From contig NC_044012.1 of NCBI RefSeq assembly GCF_900496995.4, forward strand, positions 1,736,001 through 1,800,000: a stretch of DNA of 64,000 bases, written 5' to 3'. The DNA is from Aquila chrysaetos chrysaetos (lineage: Eukaryota; Chordata; Aves; Accipitriformes; Accipitridae). The translations under genes were made by a program, and so were the position numbers. This document shows, piece after piece, positions 55,371-64,000 of this stretch. The notes below the pieces were generated by a model that saw only the letters and a program-made list of their open reading frames with translations, had not been told where the DNA came from and made no database searches. Within the stretch, counting starts at the first letter, position 1. Every line of letters begins with the position of its first letter.

Positions 55371-57494
55371 CCGGTGAGAGCCGCCGGTGCTCGGCTCTGC
55401 ACGCCGCGGCGAGGGGGCAAGCCGGGCTCCGTGCCGGTGCACCTGTGTGCCGGAGCACTGTGCCCGCCAGGCGCGGGACGGTGAGAGGTGGCTGCGTGAG
55501 CTCTGTGTGTCCCTGGGGAGCCCCGTCCCAACGCCTTCTGAGCCTGAAGTACCGAAATCCAGGTGCTGGCACTGCCCTGGGAGATGCTGCCATGGGCAGG
55601 GTGCAGGGATGGACAGAGCGGGTGCATGGCTGGACCTGTCTGTGTGGGGAGGGTGAGGTGGGATGGAGGGGCTGCAGCGGAGGAAGCCTGTCCCCATCCA
55701 TAAACCCTTCCCCTATTTCCCATCCCCTCTCTTGTCCCAGTCCCAACCCTGCTCCCTCTGCCCAGTGCCACGTGTCTGCCAGCTGTCCCCTCCATGTCCT
55801 CTCCACCTTCACTAACTGTCCCCCCAAATGTTCGGGGCTCCACTGACCCTAACAAAGGTATTCGATGTAATTACTTGTGCTCCCGATTCCTCTTGCCCTC
55901 CCTGGTGCTCCCAGGGTCCCATCGGCTGACAGGGAAATCTGGGGCTCCGTGTTACCCCCTTGGCACCAGGCAGGACCAGACCAGCATCCCGCTGCCTTCC
56001 CAGTGCACTGTTCCCACACTGGGATGGACCTCACTGGTCAGGGAGCTGCAGGGCACGGCCACCATCCTCCCCCCCCCAGCGTTATCCATCCCCATCGCCC
56101 ACTGCTGCGTGGCCAGCAGCTCACGCATGAAGTCAAACAGGGACAAAAATCCGTTTATAAAGGTAGGGTTTATCGATACCGCCTGTCCTCCAGGAAATCG
56201 ATGACCTTCAGACGTGGGCACCGGTGTCAGCGCGCGCACACACACACACAAAGGCACAGGCGTGCACGTGCAGTATAATTCACGCTGCATCTGCTCCCCG
56301 GTGCCTCCAACACCCTGCTCGGCTCTCCCCCCACCCCACGCCGGACCCTGTGCCCACCGCGGCTCGCACCTCTTGCCACGCTGTGGCCATGGCCAAAAAC
56401 TGAGCCCAGCTCCTGCCTGGCCACACCATTCCTCCCCACCTCCCTGGGCTCGCTGCGCATTATCCAAGGCTTCATGGCTCTCCTATCACACTGAGGACAC
56501 TGCAAGCCCCCGGCAGCCATCCCTGCCCCTTCCTCCCCCTGTCTTTCCCCCTCCGTTATCGGATGGGAGTTGCAGGCAGAGGAACGCTCCCCGGCACCGG
56601 CCAGCGCGGCGGGGCTCTGTCCCGGTGGTGCCGGCACCCCTGCCATCGCTCCGTGCCGAGGCCCGGCTGGCGCGGGAGCACCTGGGTGGGGGAGATGCAC
56701 TGGGTTGGTAAGCGCCGCTGGTATTTATTTGTGATTTTTATTTATTCTTCACTTCTGCAGGGAAATGGGAGGTGGTGCTTGGTGGAGCAGGGAGGTGGAT
56801 GGAACCGATTCACAGCAGGTTATGGGGCATCCCATGGAGAGCAGGATCCCACCGGTGAGGGGATCCACTCGCTCTCTGGGGCTCTCCCTCTCTATAAACC
56901 GAACTATGGGGAAAGTCACTGAGTCCGTGGGAAAGGGCAGAGAGGATGCAAAATTACCAGGCATCACCGCAGCTGGCTGAAGACAGGAGTTTAATCTACA
57001 GAGTAATTTCATCTGGCGATGAGTTGCACGTGGCCTGAGGCAGAGCTATAATGGGAACGAGCATCCAGAGAGGCAGACGAAGGCAAGGCGAGGGAGCCAG
57101 GCTGCCTGGCCAGCCCTTCCCACCCGGACGGAGCGGCTCCGGTGGGTTGGCATCACGGGGCTGAGACCCACCGAGGGCCAGTGGGGCTTGTCTGCCCCCG
57201 AGCAGCTGCTGCTGGGACCAGCTCAGGGTGGATGTGGAGGTGTTTGTGGTGTCGGCTTTTCACCTGCCTCCCACTCCCTACATGGGGCTAAATAGAGCAA
57301 CTCTGGCCAGCGTGTGCCTGCTGCCAGCACTGGCCCGGTGGGCCGTTCTGGCCCGGGACCCTCCAGCTTTCACCCCACGCTTCGCTTTGAGACCCAGGGC
57401 TGCCCCGAGCCTCCTGCGAATTATTCCTGCACAAGGAAGGTGGTCCTGCAGCTCTGGCTCAGTTCAGCCAAAGAGGAGACCACACCGGATGAAT

Positions 57495-60400
57495 CCTGCT
57501 TTTTTTGGACTTTATTTGTGAACCAGACTGTAGTGAGCCCAGACTTGCCACTGCTGATCACCGCAGGTACCTCGTCAGTGGTGTTGTAGAGGGAGAACAG
57601 ATGCGGTGGAGGACCAAACACGCCCTGGGCTCCCCGGTCCTGGCCTGAAGCCGTGCTCTAGGCTGAGTAAAAGCGCTGCAGAAGCTCCTTCTTGTTGACT
57701 TTTCCCATCTGATTGCGTGGGATCTCCTCCACCACGATCAGCTCGGTCGGGATGGTGTACGGTGCCATGGTCTCCCTGCATCGCAGAAGCACAGTCCGTT
57801 ACGGCTGACAGACCAGCGCTTCCAGCCCCTCCATCCCACAGAGCCCATCTTGACACCTCACAAACACCACCAGATCTGGGGGGGATCTGCTCCGGGACCC
57901 TGCAGCCTGACGTGGGGTACAACCGAGCCGCCCCAGGCAGCAGGGCTTTGGTTGCAAGTGAGTGGCTTTGGCCGAATGCTGACCATGCCCTGGCTCTCTC
58001 CTAAGGGCTCAGTGCAGACCCCGGGAGAGCTGCGGGGCTGAGCGGTCGCACCGTTCACTGGTCACGCATTTCTGTGCTGCAGAAGAGGGGGGCTGGAGAG
58101 CAGCCCCTCTAACGGGCTGAGCTGTCCTGGGAGCACCCACAGCCCTGAGCAGAAACACCTGTGCCCCCCACCCATGCCCCAGGAGCCCATTTAGGCTCAG
58201 CCCTGGACCCCAGCCCCATCCTGAGCTGTGCTGTGGGGTGCCTGCTCCCAGCCTGTCTCTGCAGGGAGCTGTGCTGCCAGCAGCAAACCCGTGGAGGGAC
58301 AGCTCGGAGGTGCGGAGCTTGCCTCCAGCCCTGTCCTTGCCCCTCTCTCCTGGGAGGACTTTGGCCCCACACCATAGCTCATCTCTGGCCCCGTTTTGCT
58401 CCTGCCTGTGCTCCCTGGTTGCGCCCTGGACCTGGCTCATCGCTTGCTGCGTTTTGGGCTGCTCATGGACTAGAGATAGGAGGGAAAAAACAGCACAGCA
58501 GCGTGATGGATGCTGGACCCCACCGATCCCTGAGGAGCGAGACTGCAGGTGGGCCACCTCCCCGGTGCATGCCAGTGACTTGGCAGGGACTCGCAGCCAC
58601 GCGCTCCGGCCCACGGGGGCTCTTCCCGCTGCGGGAGGGAGTCTGAGCACCGAGCATCGTCCCCGTGCCCTTTGCAGAGCGCGGAGGGGGGGCTCTCCTG
58701 CCTTCTGCTGCCTGTGTGTCACCAACCTGGGGCCGTGCCCAGCTCCGGCAGCGTCCTGGCACTGACTCTAATGCGAGATGCCAAGTCTGCTGAGCCCTTC
58801 AACCATCCCCTGGCCCTCCTCCTCCTCCCCCTCCCCACCCGCCACCAGCACCCCCTGCCATATGGAAGCCTCTAACTCGGGATGGCGCCTGTCGCCGGGA
58901 AGCACGATTGGAGGCGAAAGCCGCAAAATGAATCACTCTGAAGAGGGACATGTGTCTCCTGCCAGGGAGTGCGAGAAAAAGGGCCAAACGAATGTAAGTG
59001 ACATAAAAAATAAAGGGGAGAGACAGGGTGAGAGGGAGAGGCAGGTGGGGGGGGGGGAGTCAGAGAGATGCCCAGAGCAAGTGCTGGGCAGGGAGCAGCA
59101 GCCCCGGAGGAGCCCGGGTGGGCGGCTGGCCCCTCCGACCCCTCCGTGGGCTTTTGTTTCAAGGGCTCCTGCCGTTGCTCTGCACGGGCAGAACAGCATC
59201 GTGTCTGCCCACGGAGCTGGGGACGGCGATGGGAAGAGATGTGCAGGGAGAAGGGGGAACACCCTGGGAGGGGGGCAGGCAGGGGAGCATGTGGGGGGGC
59301 CGAGCGCAGCCCCCTGCCCTGCAACAGGGACCCCAGAGCAACACCCGGGTGACACGCAGAGCGCAGCCCTGTGGGGCGGACGAAGGGATCTGCTGGGGTC
59401 ACCAACGTCCCTGCCAGGAGGCTTAGGGATGAGCAGCCATCACACCGCACGGTGAAGGTCTCCCTTCCCTGCTCTCCATCGCTCCTGCCCCGTGCTGAGG
59501 CCAGGGAGGGTCCTGGATGGAGAAGCCCAGAGCCCATACCGACCAGGACAGGCTGAGCCTGGCCGAGAAAGGGCATCTCAGCTTGCAAGAGAGGACATCA
59601 GTGAAAACAAGCAAAAGCTGCTGGTGGCCGTGGAGCTGCCCTGGGAGGAGCAGGAGTCCCAGATGACCAGCAGCCAGAGGGTTAACGTGTGTGCACAGCG
59701 CAGAGGTGGCAGCAGGATGGACGCCCTGGCAGGGTCTTGGCCCCTCTGCCCCAGCAGCCACCCCTGTGGGTTTGGTTTCTTTGCTTCTCTTCCCCCACTA
59801 CGTAACTGTTTAATCAGAGCAGCAGCCGGCCAGCTAGCATCTTCCTTGCATTTGCTAAATCGCAGTCCCCCAACTGTGATTTTTGCAAATCCAGGGGAAA
59901 TCTTTAATTGGCTGCTGCGCAGCCCCTGATGAAACAAGTGCTCCTGCCGCTTACAAAATAGCGCCAGCCTTGCCAAAAATATCCGCAGCCTGAAGGAGGG
60001 AGTTGCCAGGAAAAGAAAGAATCTGCTATTAAATATTTTGCTAATGGAATATTAGCGATAAACCCAGCGATTCTGCTTCCTGGCTCTTGCCTGCTTATGC
60101 TCCCATGGCTGATGCCCGAAACCTCGGCCGCTCTCTGACCGATTTGAACGAGGAGGTGCAGGTTTTCATGCCGAAACCTTGCAGGATGGCAGGCAGCTGC
60201 TTTGTGCCATGCTCATTGGTACTGCGGTGACTCCAAGCAAGGTCCGTGAGCTCTGGTGTCTCCCCCCTCTCCAAACGCCATGGGAGAGGTCTCTGGGATT
60301 AACTGGGGACTGGACTGGGCCAGCTTCCAGCAGGTAGGAAGGCAAGCAAGGAGCGATTGCAGCAGCACCAGGGAAAAGCTGAGCAAATATTCTTGCTGCT

Positions 60401-61617
60401 GAGAAAACATGAAGCTTCCCCTGCTCTGGTGCTCGCTCTGTGCTTTCTGCTGGCGGCTGGGCTGCGGGGCAGGAGCCACATGGCCGTACTATGCAGGTCA
60501 TTTATCAAAGGCACTTTTGGGGTGAGAGGCCCATTCATTTCCATTGTCTTGCGTGCTCGGTGACCTCCTGGTTGGAGCTGTGGTCTTTTCTCCACCCCCA
60601 GAGCCTGAGGTGCTATGCTGCTGCCAGTCACCCCTTCCCTGACGTGTCCCTAATGAGGATGCTGCAGGTTTTGAGCCTGCTTTCCCCGTGCTGTGCCGCT
60701 CACCGTGCACTGCCCCGTGGCATCTTACCTGGCCCAGTCCTTCAGGTCCTTCACGGAGAGCATCTTACCCTTGCGCAGCTGCACGACAGCACTGACCCGC
60801 TGGCCCCAGACCATGTCTGGAGGCCCGATCACAGCTACATCTGCAGAGAGAGCAGAGGACTCCTCTGCCTGAAGAAACCCGAGAGATTTCTGGGGTCACG
60901 GGTGGGGTAGAAGAGGGGTTCAGCACCGCTGGTAGGTGCCAGCAGCAGTGGTGGGCAGGGAAGAGCAGCATGTGGAGGAGGATGCCGTGGCATGGTAGTA
61001 TAGGAAAAGACCAGGACTTTTGTGCTGACATAATTTCCAAGAACAGAACTTTTCACCAAGGAAAAGGCAGGAAGCCCCATGGTTTGAGCGATTTAGAGTC
61101 AACGGGGAGGAATATGATGTACGGAGTGGTGTGGAGCCGGGGGCACCGCTTCCATCCCCTCGTACAGGGTCATGCACAAGGGCAGGACAGATTTAATTAT
61201 AGTCTCATTTCCAAAATCAGATGAGAGCTGCTGCTGACTTGGCACCCCGCCACAGGCTTCACAGCTTCAGCCCCAGGAGACAAGTAACAGCGGGCTTTAA
61301 ATGCAGCCTGCTCTTTACTCGGACCCAGCCTCGCTAATGGGAAGGCTGGGAAAGAGCCTCCAGGCAAGAGCCCTCGGGCAGCCTCCCGTCTGCACCCGCT
61401 GAGCCACGGCTGTCGCTCGAGCCAGGCTCCCACGCACCGTCCCTTCTCGGCACGGCACGGGGACCAGGGAAGAGCAGCGTACCTGTGATGTGCGGGTGCG
61501 CGAGCAGATGACGCTCCACCTCCAAAGCGCTGATTTTGAAACCCCCGTTTTTGATGATGTCCACTGAGGTGCGGCCCTTGATCCAGTAAACGCCGTCTTT
61601 GTATGCTGCCGTGTCTC
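57495..61617 (-). CDS. ACSF3: ACSF3, mitochondrial malonyl-CoA synthetase (3'-most three coding exons only)
   Basis: Acyl-CoA synthetase that activates malonate and methylmalonate in mitochondria, feeding mitochondrial fatty acid synthesis (family knowledge). Coding exons in order: 61483-61617, 60729-60840, 57658-57775 (stop TAG 57658-57660); the 3' UTR continues to about 57495. Together they code about 121 C-terminal residues of an enzyme of roughly 576. Visible: the hinge and A8-type motif ([20 protein letters not shown]), the C-terminal domain ([20 protein letters not shown]) and the A10-type segment [11 protein letters not shown], whose Lys is the catalytic one in this superfamily. Splice sites and phases agree. 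The remainder lies right of the window; I found no further exon up to 64000. Neighbouring CDH15 supports the assignment. Confidence 0.95.
57511..57516 (-). terminator. ACSF3 poly(A) signal AATAAA (minus strand)
   Basis: TTTATT on the plus strand, about 145 bp downstream of the ACSF3 stop. The position is right for a short 3' UTR. Confidence 0.7.
57658..57775 (-). CDS. ACSF3: ACSF3 terminal coding exon
   Basis: After acceptor CAG and one base of a split Arg codon, reads [38 protein letters not shown] and TAG. It contains the catalytic-type Lys of the C-terminal domain. Confidence 0.95.
57776..60728 (-). other. ACSF3: ACSF3 penultimate intron
   Basis: 2.95 kb bounded by GTAAGA (60728 end) and CAG. 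Mostly GC-rich unique sequence; AT-richer islands at about 58860-58970 and 59800-60130. No gene or known repeat recognised. Confidence 0.75.
60729..60840 (-). CDS. ACSF3: ACSF3 penultimate coding exon
   Basis: Completes the split Asp, reads [20 protein letters not shown] to VKDLKDWA plus two bases, donor GTAAGA. 112 nt, phases match both neighbours. Confidence 0.95.
61483..61617 (-). CDS. ACSF3: ACSF3 antepenultimate coding exon
   Basis: Acceptor TTTTCAG; reads (G)[37 protein letters not shown] and one base of a split Asp, donor GTACGC. 135 nt. Confidence 0.95.
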
Positions 61618-62469
61618 CTGAAAAGCAAAGCGGGCTCCGTCAGAGGCTGTCCCCTTGCTTCTCCTCTGCCTTTCCTGCCGTGTGGATGTGATGCTCGGGC
61701 GATGCCCAGGGCAGGCGCTGAGCCCGGCTCCCTGAACTGGCACGTGGGGAGAGCCACGTTCACCATGATGGTCACGAGCATCTCTGCAGAGACCCCAGGG
61801 ATGGCGTGTCAGCCTTCCCCACGTGACAGCCTGCTCCTGGGGCCATGCAGAGAGGAGACAGCCATTGCTTTTCTGTGGAGGAAAAGGGAAGAATAAGGCT
61901 ATGGATCCAGAAGTCCTTTAATATGGAAGCAATGAAAATAGGAGCCATTGCTGCAGGTGGACGTGTTCCCCAGCGCACTCTCGACATGGACCACAAGACA
62001 AGCAGGTTCCAGCTCAGCCCCTTCCTCGCGTTCCTGGCAATCACCAGTCACAAAGACCTCAGTTGTCCCACCCTGGTAGGACATGACTCCTCCTGGACCT
62101 CTGCCACCACCGGGGCTGCTCAGCCCCCATCGCGTAGTCCCCAGACTCTTCTTCCTCCCACCCGCTCACCCATGCCAGCGATGAGATGTCTGCCTCCAGC
62201 AGCCTGTGAAAGCCACGGCGGGTCTTTCCTAGCAGCTTCAGCACCGTATGCGTGCCCTGACCGCAGCCACCAGCCCCTGTGCCATCCCTGGGAGCAGCCG
62301 TGGCTCTGGGGACTTCCAGCTGGCAACACCACTGCTCGCGTGGGGGGGGGCTTTCCCCCACTCCTGCATGGCTACGACTAATAAAAAAAGGTGGGGGACG
62401 ACGTCGGGAAGACGAGGCTGTCCCAAGCAACACGTTGGACCCGACCTGTCCTTTCTGCAGGGGGAGAAG

Positions 62470-62660
62470 GCGTGTGGCAGGTGTGATCCGGTAATTAGCC
62501 GCTCGCGCTGAGGCTGGGAAGATTGAGGAGAGAGGTCATGTCAGCACAACCTGGCTAAATGCTTAACAAGCTGGTGCACTTTGATAGCTACTTAAGATGA
62601 TTACTCACATCCTGCTAATAGAGCCTTTGCCAACCGGTGGGCGAGGGGGGGCTGAGGACC
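62470..62660. promoter_or_regulatory. Candidate conserved non-coding element in ACSF3 intron
   Basis: Non-repetitive AT-richer stretch with GGTAATTAGCCGCTCGCG and TTTGATAGCTACTTAAGATG in GC-rich surroundings. Supported by composition only. Confidence 0.3.
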
Positions 62661-63539
62661 TCGCATTTCCATTTCAGAGCCTTGATGGCAGCACCAGGGG
62701 GGCCCTTAGCTCTCCCCCCCATGTGTCAGCCTCCATCCTCTCCTTAATGATACGCGCTGCCATTGTGTCCACACACCCGGCCCGCTCCCCGCTGCGGCTT
62801 CGCTCGCAGACCTCATTTCACTGCCGGCTGGAAAGCTCAAACACGGAGATGACACGGAGATTGGCAGTGGGAAAAAGCAGCTTCCAACAAAGCGGGGTGA
62901 ACCGGCACCGCTGGGGCTGCAGGAGTTCCCACGCTCGCTTGCCTTGTCCTCCATCCAGGCGTGTGTCCCAAATCTGGGGAACGAGGACAGCCCGGGGTCC
63001 TGGACCCCAGCACCCCTGTGGCTGGGAGCCCGCTGAGCCAGGAGGACCTGCTAGACCTCTGGTTTGGGGGAAAGCTGTGCAAGAAGCATGCCACGTGCGC
63101 TCTGAGGGCTCTGGTAGGCGTCAAGACCTGGGGACTTTGTTGGGTGGCCCAGGGAAGAGCCTCCCCACTGCCAGGGACCGTGGGGACCCCGGTCCTCTCT
63201 CCTCCGGGGGACTCACAGTGTCACCCCAGCAGAGATGAGCACACCCCACCATCCACGTCGCTGAACCCCACCTCTGCCTCGCTCCCCTCCTTTCCAGTGG
63301 TCCTTCTGCCCTCCCCAGTGCTGCTTTGCAGTGCTCCCGGCACGCTCCACAGCCCAGGTACCGTAAGACATGTCCACCGGCTATGCAGCTTCGCAAAACC
63401 CCATTTCCAGCTTGCCGTGGAATTTGCATGTGGTGTGTGCAAAGGCAGCGAACACCCAGAGATTTACGGTGTCAGAGCAATGAAATATCAGAATCAGTTC
63501 TGAAATTTGGGCTGCTCCCCAAAAGAGCTGTGTCCCTGC

Positions 63540-63990
63540 TCAGCTGGCACATGCCAAAATCCTGAGCAGCTCATCTTGCTCAGTTCAGCCAGGGAATGAT
63601 TAATTGTTCCTGTATTTGCCTGCCTGGCTCTTGGCTCTCTCCTGGATGTCGAAGGCTGTCTGGAATATTTTAAAGTTGTGGGAGAGTTTTAAACTCGGGC
63701 TCTCTGGGTGTTTGGCTGCTCGGGGTTGAAAGGAATTCGTGACTGCTGTGATAAACTACCTTCTGCGCCTGGTATCACTGTGGCATGTGTGACTGACACA
63801 GGACCAGAGAGTGAACATTAATTAAAACGTGGCACTGGGGGACCGGAGAGCCATGAGCTTTCGGCAGGGAGATCAGGAGCTGCTTATTCATACAGAGAAG
63901 ACAGGGAGAGGAGAGGGAATTCAGACCTGGTTCAATGACACACAATTCCCATGTTGTTCTTCACGATTTAAACACACAAAAGCTACCACA
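63540..63990. promoter_or_regulatory. Candidate conserved non-coding element in ACSF3 intron
   Basis: AT-richer, non-repetitive region including GGAATGATTAATTGTTCC (an inverted AT-rich motif near 63593) and GAACATTAATTAAAACG. Candidate only. Confidence 0.3.
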
Positions 63991-64000
63991 TTTGTATTTT

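Larger units (their letters stand above)
52901..57490. other. Spacer between CDH15 and ACSF3
   Basis: No gene was recognised. GC-rich sequence is interrupted by AT-richer islands at about 53985-54115, 54350-54530, 55030-55370 and 56130-56215 that stand out as unique, non-repetitive sequence; they are listed separately as candidates. A short (CA)n run lies at about 56230-56250. Confidence 0.6.
61618..64000 (-). other. ACSF3: ACSF3 intron continuing beyond the window
   Basis: No further coding exon (the expected one ends in a GWFKTG-like motif) was found. AT-richer islands at about 62470-62660 and 63540-63990 stand out; the rest is ordinary GC-rich unique sequence. Confidence 0.7.

Noticed and set aside
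56727-56762. Pyrimidine-rich stretch ending in CTTCTGCAG resembling a splice acceptor
   Set aside because: No coding sequence with matching phase follows, and no neighbouring exon could be paired with it.

Overview
The window is vertebrate nuclear DNA, almost certainly from a bird. It carries four syntenic genes in the order ANKRD11 (+), SLC22A31 (+), CDH15 (-), ACSF3 (-). This is the gene neighbourhood of human 16q24.3 (as known from memory), read in the opposite direction. Proteins are split by canonical GT-AG introns. The right half shows the extreme GC content, very short introns, and long G/C homopolymers and minisatellites typical of avian microchromosomes. The species cannot be named from the sequence. 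No CR1 or other interspersed repeat was recognised by eye, and no RNA gene was found.

Region 1 (1-36215): ANKRD11, a nuclear ankyrin-repeat chromatin regulator. The window lacks its first coding exon (the first ~30 residues) and promoter. Ten coding exons are present, and together they read 2686 residues to the stop without a break. They comprise a basic N-terminal exon, the ankyrin-repeat exons, a single 6.7-kb Lys/Glu/Ser-rich exon, and four short exons coding the conserved C-terminus. The 3' UTR ends at a double AATAAA near 36190.

Region 2 (36216-45112): a 4.5-kb spacer that turns into a 1-kb G-rich minisatellite, followed by SLC22A31, a nine-exon organic-ion-transporter-family gene. Its first intron is a second minisatellite.

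Region 3 (45176-51600): CDH15 (M-cadherin), 14 coding exons on the minus strand, convergent with SLC22A31. The two poly(A) signals lie only about 85 bp apart. Upstream of CDH15 is a CpG-rich, minisatellite-bearing stretch (51640-52900), then 4.5 kb of spacer with AT-richer islands that look like candidate conserved non-coding elements.

Region 4 (57495-64000): the last three coding exons and the 3' UTR of ACSF3 (mitochondrial malonyl-CoA synthetase). The rest of that gene lies beyond the right edge.

The most instructive oddity is a set of +1 frame shifts in SLC22A31 and CDH15. Four fall in G/C runs of exactly 8, where 7 restores both reading frame and splice phase. Coding runs of 7 elsewhere in the same genes are in frame. 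This points to homopolymer over-calling in the assembly rather than two dying genes. No new gene system could be supported.
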